Source: Clostridium sp. 1001275B_160808_H3 (GTDB lineage: Bacteria; Bacillota; Clostridia; Clostridiales; Clostridiaceae). Taken from it: 64,000 bases of DNA. Shown piece by piece: positions 40,646 to 49,916 of the stretch (position 1 is its first letter; every line of letters begins with the position of its first letter). Made by a program: the position numbers and the translations under genes. The notes under the pieces are model-generated. The model had not been told where the DNA came from. It ran no database searches and saw only the letters and a program-made list of their open reading frames with translations. Location of the stretch: assembly GCF_015550425.1 (NCBI RefSeq), contig NZ_JADNAT010000014.1, positions 29,213 to 93,212 on the forward strand, written 5' to 3'.

Positions 40646-41335
40646 ATGAAAAAATTACAATCAATAATTTTATGTATAATTATATCACTATCATGTATTG
40701 TACCTATCAAAGTTTTTGCAGAAGAAACAAATCAAAAGATAATACTAATTGATCCAGGACATGGTGGATTTGATGGTGGGGCAAAATCAAAATCAGGTGT
40801 GATAGAAAAAGATATAAACCTTCAAATAAGCTTAAAGCTTAAGGATGTTTTAGAGAATAAGGGATATAAGGTTTATTTAACAAGAGAAGGAGATCAGGGC
40901 TTAGAAAAAAAGGGGGCTACAATAAAAGAAAAGAAGAGGGAAGATCTTAAAAAGAGAAGAGATTTAAAGGCTGAGACAAAGTGTGATGTTTTTGTGTCAA
41001 TTCATCAAAATATGTTTCCGCAATCTAAATGTTACGGAGCTCAAGTTTGGCATGCATCTAATGAAATAAGTAAAAAGCTAGCTGATAATATACAAGAATC
41101 AATTAAGGAGACAGTTAAGGATAATAATAAAAGAGTATCAAAACCTGCTGGAGATTCTTATTTAATATTAAGAGATAAGTATGAAGGTGCATCTGTTTTA
41201 GTAGAATGTGGATTTTTATCTAATCCAGAAGAGGAGCAAAGGCTACAAACAGAAGAACATCAAAATGCAATAGTTCAAGGAATATCATTGGGAATAGACA
41301 AATATTTTGAAGAAATAAATAAAATAGTAAATTAA
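40646..41335 (+). CDS. cwlD: N-acetylmuramoyl-L-alanine amidase, CwlD type
   Basis: Amidase_3 zinc enzyme that cleaves stem peptides from muramic acid; CwlD makes the muramic-delta-lactam of spore cortex, which is required for germination. 229 residues. The N-terminal signal (residues 1-24, hydrophobic IILCIIISLSCIVPI) exports it. Zinc/catalytic residues lie in DPGHGGFDGG, EKDINL, SIHQN and VECGFLSN. An alternative is a related vegetative amidase, but the single-domain form with a signal peptide fits CwlD. It indicates a spore former. Confidence 0.85.
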   Translation: MKKLQSIILCIIISLSCIVPIKVFAEETNQKIILIDPGHGGFDGGAKSKSGVIEKDINLQISLKLKDVLENKGYKVYLTREGDQGLEKKGATIKEKKREDLKKRRDLKAETKCDVFVSIHQNMFPQSKCYGAQVWHASNEISKKLADNIQESIKETVKDNNKRVSKPAGDSYLILRDKYEGASVLVECGFLSNPEEEQRLQTEEHQNAIVQGISLGIDKYFEEINKIVN

Positions 41336-41402
41336 TAAGATGGTTTCCTGGGAAATATATAAAAAGATGTTGTCGAAAAAGTTTTTTATATTATATTAAG
41401 TA

Positions 41403-41449
41403 AAAGCAAGATATATTACATTTGTATAATATATCTTGCTTTATTTTAT
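41403..41449 (+). terminator. Strong 16-bp hairpin terminator after cwlD
   Basis: A perfect 16-bp stem (41403-41418 with 41427-41442) encloses an 8-base loop and is followed by ATTTTATT. It may also end transcripts arriving from the small minus-strand gene. Confidence 0.85.
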
Positions 41450-41542
41450 TAACAATTAATGTTGATGAAATTTAATTATTATATATACTTTGGTTATGTA
41501 GCTTATAGCCTTAAATATTAAATTAGATAATCAAATATTTAT

Positions 41543-41695
41543 TTAAGAAAAAATAAAGCTGTTTACCTTGAGGCTGTTTGGAGGTATTTCTTTAAAATTA
41601 ATGAAAGTAATTAAAGTATAAATTATAAATAAGACTAAAATAGCAATAATAAAATAAACTATAAATTTAGCAATTTTACTTAAATTTATATTCAT
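41543..41695 (-). CDS. Small single-span membrane protein, unknown
   Basis: A 50-residue reading frame on the minus strand: MNINLSKIAKFIVYFIIAIL, then a strongly hydrophobic stretch to about residue 33, then a short polar tail containing FKEIPPNSL. The ribosome binding site AAGGAG lies 8 bases ahead of the start (41704-41709 read in reverse), and the frame fills the gap between cwlD and fumA. The good start signal and clean membrane helix support a real gene. I do not recognise the family; a sporulation or stress peptide is possible. Confidence 0.55.
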   Translation of the reverse strand: MNINLSKIAKFIVYFIIAILVLFIIYTLITFINFKEIPPNSLKVNSFIFS

Positions 41696-41932
41696 TACAT
41701 ACTCTCCTTAAACATGTTTATTAATATATAGTTTTTATTATTTAAAAATATGATAAAATATTTATGAAAAGCTTTATATTGATATAAATATGAATAAGTT
41801 GTTTTTGACTTTTGATAAAAAATAGATGCATTACTGATATATCTATAAAGTTTTTTGAAATATATAAATTTTCAACTAGTATAATTTAATATTTTAACAA
41901 AAAATACATTAAGTTAGGGAGAGGATATATTT

Positions 41933-42775
41933 ATGAAGACTATATGTGTTGAAAAAATTAAAGATGCTATTAAGGGATTGTGCATAGATTCAAATTATAA
42001 TTTATCTAATGATGTGTATGAAGCTTTAAGTATTGCTAAAAGGGAAGAAACTTGGGGATTAGCTAATGATATACTGGATAAAATAATGATAAACTCAGAA
42101 GTGGCAAGGAATGAAAAAATGCCAATGTGTCAAGATACAGGTATAGCATGTGTTTTTATGGAGATTGGACAAGATGTTCATATAGTAGGAGGAAGTCTTG
42201 AAGAGGCTATAAACGAAGGTGTTAGAAGAGGATATGAAGAAGGATATTTAAGAAAATCTGTAGTTAAGGATCCTATAGATAGGGTCAATACCAATGATAA
42301 TACTCCAGCTATAATATATTATGATATAGTTCCTGGTGATAAAGTAAAAATAACTGTTGCCCCAAAAGGATTTGGTTCAGAAAATATGAGTCAAATAAAG
42401 ATGCTTAAACCTTCGGATGGAATACAAGGAGTTAAGGATTTTATAATAAAGGTAGTAAAAGAAGCTGGTCCTAATCCATGCCCTCCTATGATTATAGGGG
42501 TAGGCATAGGGGGAACATTCGATAAAGCTGCATATTTAGCAAAAAAAGCCTTATTAAGACCTATAAATAATGGACATAATAATAAGTTCTATAGTGATTT
42601 AGAGGAAGAGCTACTAAAAGAAATAAATAGTCTTGGAATAGGGCCACAAGGTTTTGGTGGAAAGACCACGGCGTTAGGTCTTAATATTGAAACATATCCA
42701 ACACATATAGCAGGATTGCCTGTGGCTGTAAATATAAGTTGTCATGCAACTAGGCACAAAGAAATAATTTTATAG
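41933..42775 (+). CDS. Fumarate hydratase class I, alpha subunit (Fe-S)
   Basis: Catalytic [4Fe-4S] subunit of the two-subunit fumarase/tartrate dehydratase family. 280 residues. PMCQDTGIACVF (cysteine 66) supplies one cluster cysteine, and further cysteines are in NPCPPMIIGVGIGG and the C-terminal ISCHATRHKE. FGGKTTALGLNIE is also family-typical. It is followed 12 bases later by the beta subunit. It interconverts fumarate and malate. L-tartrate dehydratase (TtdAB) is the alternative. Confidence 0.88.
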   Translation: MKTICVEKIKDAIKGLCIDSNYNLSNDVYEALSIAKREETWGLANDILDKIMINSEVARNEKMPMCQDTGIACVFMEIGQDVHIVGGSLEEAINEGVRRGYEEGYLRKSVVKDPIDRVNTNDNTPAIIYYDIVPGDKVKITVAPKGFGSENMSQIKMLKPSDGIQGVKDFIIKVVKEAGPNPCPPMIIGVGIGGTFDKAAYLAKKALLRPINNGHNNKFYSDLEEELLKEINSLGIGPQGFGGKTTALGLNIETYPTHIAGLPVAVNISCHATRHKEIIL

Positions 42776-42787
42776 GGGGATAAAATT

Positions 42788-43372
42788 GTGGAAAATAAAG
42801 AAATAAGAAAAGAAACTGTGGAAAAAAAAATAAATACTCCTTTAACATATGAAAAAATAAAAGATTTAAGAGTAGGAGACACAATTTTACTAACAGGTAC
42901 TATATATTCAGCTAGAGATGCAGCACATAAGAGATTAGTTGATTTACTAGATTCAGGCGATGATTTACCAATAAATATTGAAGGAGAGACTATATATTAT
43001 GTAGGACCAAGTCCAGCAAAAGAAGGACAAGTTATAGGATCAGCTGGACCAACTACAAGCTATAGAATGGATGCGTATTCACCTAGGTTACTAGATTTAG
43101 GGCTAAAGGCAATGATAGGAAAAGGTGCTAGAAACCAAGAGGTAGTTGATTCAATAGTAAAAAATAAGGCTATATATCTAGGGGCAATTGGAGGCGCTGC
43201 TGCATTAATTTCTAAAAGTATAGTTTCATCAGAGATAATTGCATATGAAGATTTAGGTGCAGAAGCTATTAGAAAAATGGAAGTGATAGATATGCCTTTA
43301 ATAGTTATAATAGATGTAAACGGTAATAACTTATATAAAGAAGGGCAAAGGGCTTATTTAAATTCAATATGA
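42788..43372 (+). CDS. Fumarate hydratase class I, beta subunit
   Basis: The swivelling partner of the alpha subunit, 194 residues, read from GTG after GGGGGA. Family segments: LRVGDTILLTGTIYSARDAAHKRL (partly, near 27-50), GPSPAKEGQVIGSAGPTTSYRMD and GAIGGAAALISKSI. Together with the gene at 41933 it makes a heterodimeric enzyme; single-chain class I fumarases carry both domains fused. Confidence 0.88.
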   Translation: MENKEIRKETVEKKINTPLTYEKIKDLRVGDTILLTGTIYSARDAAHKRLVDLLDSGDDLPINIEGETIYYVGPSPAKEGQVIGSAGPTTSYRMDAYSPRLLDLGLKAMIGKGARNQEVVDSIVKNKAIYLGAIGGAAALISKSIVSSEIIAYEDLGAEAIRKMEVIDMPLIVIIDVNGNNLYKEGQRAYLNSI

Positions 43373-43430
43373 TAATTGGTAAGAAGCTTTCATTTGCTTT
43401 AATATAAGTATATTGATTTTATAAATTTGA

Positions 43431-43484
43431 ATAAAAAAATTACCCCCGTATTAGAGAAAAATAAAACCTAATATATGGGGGTAA
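43431..43484 (-). terminator. Terminator of the minus-strand YitT gene
   Basis: TACCCCCGTATTAG (43441-43454) pairs with CTAATATATGGGGGTA (43468-43483) through a C/G core. Read on the minus strand it is followed by a run of seven T, so it serves the YitT transcript; read on the plus strand the T tract is weak but it may also stop fumarase transcription. Confidence 0.85.
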
Positions 43485-43515
43485 AATTATTGTATATTTT
43501 ACAAAATAATTAATA

Positions 43516-44376
43516 TTAAATTTTATGGAATCCCTTTCCATTGACTTCAGAAACATCTATTATTGTAATAAATGCTTTAGGATCTATTCTTAATATTTTA
43601 CTCTTCAAATGTATCATTTGAGATGATGTTACAGCAATATAAAGCATTTTCTTAAGCTCATGAGTGTACTCACCTTCAGCAATTAGAGAAGTAACTCCTC
43701 TATTCATATCTTTAATAACATACTCTATTATTTCTTGTTCTTTTTCAGTTAATATTAATAGTAACTTTTTACTATTAAATCCATTAATAACTTTATCCAC
43801 TATAGTTCCTTGAACAAACATAGAAATCAAAGTATATAGAGCTTTAGGAAGACCAAAAATTAATGCGCCTATAAAAACTATTATACAGTTAATAGCGAAG
43901 CTAAGCTTACCTATTTCAAAGTTAGAATACTTCTTCCTAAGCACCATTGTTATGATATCAGTCCCTCCAGTTGAACCATTTCTTGAAAAAACTAACCCAT
44001 AGCCTAAACCACATAAAACTCCACCGTAAATACAATAAAGTAATATATCATCTACTTTAACTAAATTAGATAAGGGTTTTGTGATTATAAGTGAAATTGA
44101 TAGCGAGATCATCCCAACTGCAGAGTATATAGTAAATCTCTTATTTAGCATTTTATAACTTATAAAAAATAAAGGAATATTAATTATAAATACAGTTATA
44201 CCAGAAGGTACTTCAGCTAAATATTGTAAAATAAGTGCTATGCCAGTAGCGCCACCACTAAGTAATTGAGCATTAACTAAGAATAAATTAACTCCAAGAG
44301 ATGCTATTACACATCCAACAAAAATAAAAAAGAAATCTAAAATCATGTGTTTGTTAATTGTAAGTTTATGTAACAT
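43516..44376 (-). CDS. YitT family membrane protein (DUF2179)
   Basis: Membrane protein of 286 residues with an N-terminal YitT_membrane domain (about 14-205; helices such as MILDFFFIFVGCVIASLGVNLF and GITVFIINIPLFFI, and the motif GGATGIALILQYL) and a C-terminal cytoplasmic DUF2179 domain (about 225-285: RGVTSLIAEGEYTHELKKML, partly). The function of the family is unknown. It is transcribed opposite to both neighbours, with a terminator of its own. Confidence 0.9.
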   Translation of the reverse strand: MLHKLTINKHMILDFFFIFVGCVIASLGVNLFLVNAQLLSGGATGIALILQYLAEVPSGITVFIINIPLFFISYKMLNKRFTIYSAVGMISLSISLIITKPLSNLVKVDDILLYCIYGGVLCGLGYGLVFSRNGSTGGTDIITMVLRKKYSNFEIGKLSFAINCIIVFIGALIFGLPKALYTLISMFVQGTIVDKVINGFNSKKLLLILTEKEQEIIEYVIKDMNRGVTSLIAEGEYTHELKKMLYIAVTSSQMIHLKSKILRIDPKAFITIIDVSEVNGKGFHKI

Positions 44377-44558
44377 ATAAAACTCCTTAAAATTATCTGT
44401 TAGAAATATACACTAAAATTATATATTAAATACTATCGAATGTTAATAATAACTTATAGTGATATTTGATTATTTTAATAAAAATGTAATTTTTACAATT
44501 AGTAAAATTTTATAATATAAGATATTATAGTTATAAGATAAGATAGAGGGGTGAAAAT

Positions 44559-45254
44559 ATGTTTAACGTTTTAGTAGTAGATGATGAAAAGGAAATTAGA
44601 GATGCTATTGATATATATCTAAGAGGAGAAGGTATGAAGGTGTTTAAAGCTAAAGATGGTGTAGAGGCATTAGAGTTATTGGATAAAGAAAAAATACATC
44701 TTATAGTTTTAGATATAATGATGCCAAGAATGGATGGGATAAAGACATGTTTAAAGATTAGAGAAAAAAGAAATTTACCCATTATAATGTTATCAGCCAA
44801 AGGAGAAGACAGTGATAAGATATTAGGATTAAATGTAGGTGCTGATGATTATATAGCTAAACCATTTAATCATTTAGAGCTTGTTGCAAGAGTTAAGTCT
44901 CAATTAAGAAGATACCAAAAACCCTTAGAGTTAGAAGGTGAGAGTCCGGATATAATAGAAGTAAAGGACTTAATAATAAATAATAAAGAAAAAACAATTT
45001 TCTTAAGGGGAGAAGAGGTAAAAGTTACGGCAACAGAATTTAAAATACTTCAACTTCTAGCATCAAACTTAGGAAGGGTTTTTTCTATAAAAGAAATATA
45101 TGAAAAAGTATGGGAGGAACCATTTTATAGAAGTGAAAATACTGTAACTGTTCATATTAGAAGGATAAGAGAAAAGATAGAACTTAATACAAAGGATCCT
45201 GAATATATAAAGGTAGTGTGGGGAGTTGGATATAAAATTGAAAGAGAAGATTAA
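44559..45254 (+). CDS. OmpR/PhoB-family response regulator
   Basis: Transcription factor of a two-component system, 231 residues. The receiver domain has the acidic pocket D8-D9, the phosphorylatable D52 in IVLDIMMPRMDG, S79 and K101. The C-terminal winged helix (about 135-230) contains VTATEFKILQLLASNLGRVF and TVTVHIRRIREKIE. It overlaps the histidine kinase gene downstream, so the pair works together. Its resemblance to VanR-type regulators is only general, and the target genes are not known. Confidence 0.94.
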   Translation: MFNVLVVDDEKEIRDAIDIYLRGEGMKVFKAKDGVEALELLDKEKIHLIVLDIMMPRMDGIKTCLKIREKRNLPIIMLSAKGEDSDKILGLNVGADDYIAKPFNHLELVARVKSQLRRYQKPLELEGESPDIIEVKDLIINNKEKTIFLRGEEVKVTATEFKILQLLASNLGRVFSIKEIYEKVWEEPFYRSENTVTVHIRRIREKIELNTKDPEYIKVVWGVGYKIERED

Positions 45255-47013
45255 AAGGTATATAACTGGTGTATGGGGAATAGAAATTTTAACCGTATGT
45301 ATATTATTAGTTACATTAACTATAGGATATTATCAATCTTTTAATAATACTTTTTCAGATTTAGGAGCGGGAACATTTGATGCATTATTAAATAAAGATA
45401 AATACATAGAATCAATGATATATTATGAAAGTAAAGATATATCAAAATATATATATTCACATACTAATAATCTAGAAGATATTAGAGCGTTAGAATATGA
45501 AAATGAACATCTATCAGAAAATAATTATTTTTATGGGGATTTATTTTATGCACTAATAAATAAAGAAACAGGAAATTTCACTACTAATGATATAAAGTTG
45601 CGTGAAGCAGTAGAAAAGGATGATAATACTGTAGCTTTGCGTGAAGATAGTATAAATACGTATCTAAAGGAATTTGGATATTCATCTGTTAGAATAGATA
45701 ATAAAGATAAATATAATTATTATGTTACTAGTACTACAGATAAGATAATTAAACAAAATGTAGATAAATATATAGAAATATATTATAGAGACCCTAGCGT
45801 ATATACATATCTTATAAAAACAGATACTATAACAGCAAAAATAATGATAATATCAACAATACTTGCTATAGTGCTTTTATTAAAGATAATAGTAAACTCT
45901 ATAATTAACAGTAAAAATATACATTTAGAAATTAAAGTTCTAAAGAGACTTATTTATGTTTTAATATATGGCTACAAATACAAAAATACACGTAATAAAA
46001 TGATGCTTTCTTTTGGGGGAGCAATAGCAGTAATACTAGTTTATTTATATTTAATTGCAGGAATAAGAAACCAAAATGTTTTAGTGACATTTTTAACTAG
46101 ATATCCATTTAAGGGAACGTTAATCTTGGTGCTGATTCCATTAGGTTGTGTATTATATTCCTTAAAGAAAAGTCTTGATATTTCAGTTATTAATGATGGA
46201 CTAAAGAAAATTAATTCAGGTGAATTAGAATATAAACTAAGTGATATTGGAGAAAGAGAAGTTAAAGAATTAGTAGAAAATATAAATCAAATAAGAGAAG
46301 GATATATAATAGCTTTAAATGAAAAGGTAAAAAATGAGAAATTAAAAACAGAGCTAATTTCCAATGTTTCTCACGACTTAAAAACACCATTAACATCAAT
46401 AATAAACTATGTAAATATATTAAATGATACTAATATAACAGAAGAGGAAAGAAAAGATTATTTGACTATATTAGATAGAAATTCAAAGAGATTAAAGACT
46501 CTTATAGAAGATTTATTTGAAGTATCAAAATTAAACAGTGGGAAAATGACTATAGAAAAGCATGAAATAGATATAGTTTCTTTAGTATATCAAGGTATTG
46601 GAGAGTACTCAAATTTATATGAAGAAAAAAATATGGAATTTAAGGTAAGTACAAATGAGGATGAAATTTTTGTTGATTTAGATGGTAAATTAATGTCTAG
46701 AGTATTTGAAAATATAATTGTAAACGCCTTAAAATATTCACTTAATAATACTAGAGTATATATAGATATAACTTCTAAAGAAAACTCTGTAGAGGTATCT
46801 TTTAAAAATATATCCAATTATGAAATGGACTTTAATACACAAGATATTTTTGAGAGATTTGCAAGAGCTGATAAATCAAGAAATTCATCTATAGAAGGAT
46901 CGGGAATGGGGCTTGCAATTACAAAAAGCATAGTAGAACTTCATAATGGGAGTATAAAAATCGAAGTAGAAGGTGACATGTTTAAAATTTATTTAATCAT
47001 ACCTAAGAAATAA
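45238..47013 (+). CDS. Sensor histidine kinase with four membrane segments
   Basis: Partner of the regulator at 44559. About 591 residues counted from TTG at 45238 (12 bases after GGGGAG); a TTG at 45226 is too close to that site. Membrane helices near 9-32, 200-222, 255-277 and 290-310 (in this numbering) flank an extracellular sensor region of about 165 residues (33-199), which I do not recognise. The dimerisation/phosphoacceptor motif SNVSHDLKTPLTSIINYV has H379; the ATP-binding domain has ENIIVNALKYS and GSGMGLAITKS near 553. Confidence 0.93.
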   Translation: MKEKIKRYITGVWGIEILTVCILLVTLTIGYYQSFNNTFSDLGAGTFDALLNKDKYIESMIYYESKDISKYIYSHTNNLEDIRALEYENEHLSENNYFYGDLFYALINKETGNFTTNDIKLREAVEKDDNTVALREDSINTYLKEFGYSSVRIDNKDKYNYYVTSTTDKIIKQNVDKYIEIYYRDPSVYTYLIKTDTITAKIMIISTILAIVLLLKIIVNSIINSKNIHLEIKVLKRLIYVLIYGYKYKNTRNKMMLSFGGAIAVILVYLYLIAGIRNQNVLVTFLTRYPFKGTLILVLIPLGCVLYSLKKSLDISVINDGLKKINSGELEYKLSDIGEREVKELVENINQIREGYIIALNEKVKNEKLKTELISNVSHDLKTPLTSIINYVNILNDTNITEEERKDYLTILDRNSKRLKTLIEDLFEVSKLNSGKMTIEKHEIDIVSLVYQGIGEYSNLYEEKNMEFKVSTNEDEIFVDLDGKLMSRVFENIIVNALKYSLNNTRVYIDITSKENSVEVSFKNISNYEMDFNTQDIFERFARADKSRNSSIEGSGMGLAITKSIVELHNGSIKIEVEGDMFKIYLIIPKK

Positions 47014-47064
47014 TATGTTATAATAATAATTAAATAATAATAATTAAATATAGGAGTGATAAAT

Positions 47065-47421
47065 ATGTCAGTTTTATTTGTTGAATATCCAAAGTGTACT
47101 ACATGTAGAAAAGCAAAGAAGTTTTTAACAGAAAATAATATAGAATTTATAGATAGACATATAGCTGATGAAAATCCAACAAAAGAGGAACTTAAAGATT
47201 GGATAGCTAAAAGTGGTTTACCAATAAATAAATTCTTTAATACATCAGGTGTATTATATAGGGAAATGCAATTAAAAGATAAAGTTAAAGTATTACCTCA
47301 AGATGAACTTTTAGATATATTAGCATCTAATGGAATGCTTGTAAAAAGACCAATAGTAATAAAAGATAATACTGTTTTAGTAGGATTTAAAGAAGAAGAA
47401 TGGATAGAAAAGTTAAAGTAA
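47065..47421 (+). CDS. ArsC/Spx-family thioredoxin-fold protein
   Basis: A 118-residue protein with the thioredoxin-like fold of arsenate reductase-related/Spx proteins. It has a CxxC motif (CTTC, residues 11-14) at the usual place after VEYPKC, and LASNGMLVKRPIVIKDNTVLVGF near the end (partly). It could be a reductase or an RNA-polymerase-binding regulator; the sequence alone does not decide. Start at the ATG 47065, eight bases after AGGAG. Confidence 0.88.
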   Translation: MSVLFVEYPKCTTCRKAKKFLTENNIEFIDRHIADENPTKEELKDWIAKSGLPINKFFNTSGVLYREMQLKDKVKVLPQDELLDILASNGMLVKRPIVIKDNTVLVGFKEEEWIEKLK

Positions 47422-47492
47422 TAAATGTTATTTAACTTTTAATTCTAAGAAATAAAAATTATTTATAAAAGCTGTTATTAAAGGTGAAAAAA

Positions 47493-47520
47493 GGAGATAT
47501 TAAATGAATATCTCCATTTT
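47493..47520 (+). terminator. Terminator after the ArsC-family gene
   Basis: GGAGATATT (47493-47501) pairs with AATATCTCC (47507-47515) around a 5-base loop, followed by ATTTTTTC. Confidence 0.88.
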
Positions 47521-47547
47521 TTCTTGTTTAGTATTAGATTATTAAAT

Positions 47548-47576
47548 TTTACAAAGGAAAAAATAGAAATTATAAT
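47548..47576 (+). promoter_or_regulatory. nrdAB promoter
   Basis: TTTACA at 47548-47553 and TATAAT at 47571-47576 with a 17-base spacer. The first NrdR box begins at the next base, so it covers the transcription start. Confidence 0.75.
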
Positions 47577-47592
47577 TAACTATATATTGTAT
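47577..47592 (+). promoter_or_regulatory. NrdR box 1
   Basis: The core CTATATATTG at 47580-47589 fits the NrdR consensus (C, A/T, ATAT, N, T, A/T, G). It overlaps the start region of the nrdAB transcript, consistent with repression. Confidence 0.75.
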
Positions 47593-47618
47593 ATTGATGG
47601 AAATGGAAAGAGTATTAC

Positions 47619-47634
47619 ATACTATATGTAGTGG
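47619..47634 (+). promoter_or_regulatory. NrdR box 2
   Basis: The core CTATATGTAG at 47622-47631 fits the same consensus. It lies 42 bases after box 1, close to four helical turns, on the same DNA face; NrdR boxes normally occur as such a phased pair. Confidence 0.75.
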
Positions 47635-47646
47635 AAGGGGAAGAGT

Positions 47647-49878
47647 ATGACACATTTACTTAATATTTGTAGGTTAGCTTTAGATGGAATAGATAATGGT
47701 CAAGGTATTTATACAGAGGAGAGGCTTTTAGAAGCATTAAATCATATAGTTAGACCTAATATGGAGGATGAAGAAATAAGAAATTCAATAATACAAGTAG
47801 CTTTAGAGCTTACATCAGATACAGAACCACAATGGCAAAATGCAGCAGCAAGACTATATGTGTTTAAACTTTATGATAAAATAAGAAAAAGTAGAGGACT
47901 TACTAACGACGATAATATATATGGCGATTTATATGGATTTATAAATCAATTAACTGATAAAGGACTTTATGGAAAATACATATTAGAAAATTATACAAAA
48001 GAGGAAATAATAGAGTTAGAAAATGAAATTAAACCAGAAAGAGACTTTTTATTTACTTATAGTGGAATAAACCTTTTAGCAAAAAGATACCTAGTTCAAG
48101 ATTTTGATAGAAGCACATTAGAACTTCCACAACAAATGTTTATGGGAATAGCAATGCATCTAGCAATTCCAGAAAAGAAAGAAGTAAGAGTACTATGGGC
48201 AAAGAGATTTTACGATGTATTAAGTTCTCTTAAGGCAACTATGGCAACACCAACAATGTCTAATGCTAGAAAGCCATTTTATCAACTAAGCTCATGCTTT
48301 ATAGATACAGTACAAGATAGCTTAAAGGGAATATATAAGTCACTTGATAACTTTGCAGAAGTTTCAAAGTTTGGTGGTGGAATGGGAATATACATTGGTA
48401 AAGTTAGAGCTTTAGAATCACCTATTAGAGGATTCAAGGGAGCTTCTGGTGGAGTGATACCATGGGTAAAATTATTTAATGATACAGCCATAGCGGTAGA
48501 TCAATTAGGAGTAAGAAATGGATCAGTTGCTATATGGTTAGATGCTTGGCATAAGGATTTACCTGAGTTTTTACAATTAAAAACTAATAATGGTGACGAT
48601 AGAAAGAAAGCACATGATGTTTTTCCAGGGCTTTGTTATCCAGATTTATTTTGGAAGCTTGCAGAAACAGATATAGATGCAAATTGGTATATGATGTGTC
48701 CTCATGAGATTAGGTTAGCAAAGGGCTATTCATTAGAAGACTTCTATGGAGAAGAGTGGGAAAAGAAATATTATGAATGTGTTGAAGACGAGAATATAAG
48801 CAAAAGGGTAATGTCAGTAAAAGAAATAGTTAGATTAATAATAAAGAGTGCTGCTGAAACTGGAACTCCATTTGCTTTCTATAGAGATACAGTAAATAAA
48901 ATGAATCCAAACAAACATAAAGGAATGATATATTCATCAAATCTTTGTACTGAAATTATGCAAAATATGAGTCCAATGGATATTCAACAATCTGAAGTAA
49001 AAGATGAAAATGGAGATACTATAATAGTTGAAAGAACAAAATCAGGTGATTTTGTAGTATGTAATTTATCATCAGTAGTTTTAGGAAATGTTGATGTTAA
49101 AAATGATGAAGAACTTGGATATGTTGTAGAAACTCAAATAAGAGCTATGGATAATGTAATAGATTTGAACTATTATTCAGTACCATTTGCAGAAGTAACT
49201 AATAAAAAATATAGAGCAATAGGGCTTGGAACAAGCGGATATCACCATATGCTTGCAAATAATTTAATTCATTGGACAGAAGATAGACATAAAGAGTTTG
49301 CAGATGATGTTTACGAGAGAATTAATTATCATGCAATAAAAGCAAGTATGAATATTTCAAAAGAAAAAGGAAGATATTCATGTTTCGAAGGATCAGACTG
49401 GGATAATGGAAATTATTTTGATCTTAGGGATTATAAATCAGAAAAATGGAACGTTCTAAGAGAAGAAGTAAATACTTATGGAATGAGAAATGGATATTTA
49501 ATGGCAGTAGCTCCGAATGGATCTACAGCAACTATAGCAGGAACTTCAGAAGGCATAGACCCAGTAATGGCAAGATTCTGGCTTGAGGAAAAGAAGGGAA
49601 GTATAATACCAAAAACTGCGCCAAATTTAAATGAAGAAAACTATTGGTACTATAATTCTGCGTATAATATAGATCAAAAATGGTGCGTGCAAATAAACGG
49701 AGTAAGACAAAGACATATAGATCAAGGGCAATCATTTAATTTATATATAACAACTAATTATACTATGAGACAAATTATGAATTTATATATAGAAGCTTGC
49801 AAATCTGGAGTTAAATCCATATACTATGTGCGTTCAAAATCATTAACAGTAAGTGATTGCGAAAGTTGTTCAGCATAA
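47647..49878 (+). CDS. nrdA: Ribonucleoside-diphosphate reductase, class Ia alpha subunit
   Basis: Makes deoxyribonucleotides from ribonucleoside diphosphates. 743 residues. Active-site thiyl C434 lies in NLCTEI with N432 and E436; the disulfide pair is C217 (SSCFI) and C472 (VVCNLSS). The C-terminal redox pair is CESC near the end. No ATP-cone is recognised at the N-terminus, so allosteric dATP control through that domain would be missing. Under NrdR control through two boxes. Followed 38 bases later by nrdB. Confidence 0.95.
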   Translation: MTHLLNICRLALDGIDNGQGIYTEERLLEALNHIVRPNMEDEEIRNSIIQVALELTSDTEPQWQNAAARLYVFKLYDKIRKSRGLTNDDNIYGDLYGFINQLTDKGLYGKYILENYTKEEIIELENEIKPERDFLFTYSGINLLAKRYLVQDFDRSTLELPQQMFMGIAMHLAIPEKKEVRVLWAKRFYDVLSSLKATMATPTMSNARKPFYQLSSCFIDTVQDSLKGIYKSLDNFAEVSKFGGGMGIYIGKVRALESPIRGFKGASGGVIPWVKLFNDTAIAVDQLGVRNGSVAIWLDAWHKDLPEFLQLKTNNGDDRKKAHDVFPGLCYPDLFWKLAETDIDANWYMMCPHEIRLAKGYSLEDFYGEEWEKKYYECVEDENISKRVMSVKEIVRLIIKSAAETGTPFAFYRDTVNKMNPNKHKGMIYSSNLCTEIMQNMSPMDIQQSEVKDENGDTIIVERTKSGDFVVCNLSSVVLGNVDVKNDEELGYVVETQIRAMDNVIDLNYYSVPFAEVTNKKYRAIGLGTSGYHHMLANNLIHWTEDRHKEFADDVYERINYHAIKASMNISKEKGRYSCFEGSDWDNGNYFDLRDYKSEKWNVLREEVNTYGMRNGYLMAVAPNGSTATIAGTSEGIDPVMARFWLEEKKGSIIPKTAPNLNEENYWYYNSAYNIDQKWCVQINGVRQRHIDQGQSFNLYITTNYTMRQIMNLYIEACKSGVKSIYYVRSKSLTVSDCESCSA

Positions 49879-49916
49879 GTTTGTGATAATACTAATAAGG
49901 TCTTGGAGGGTAATAA

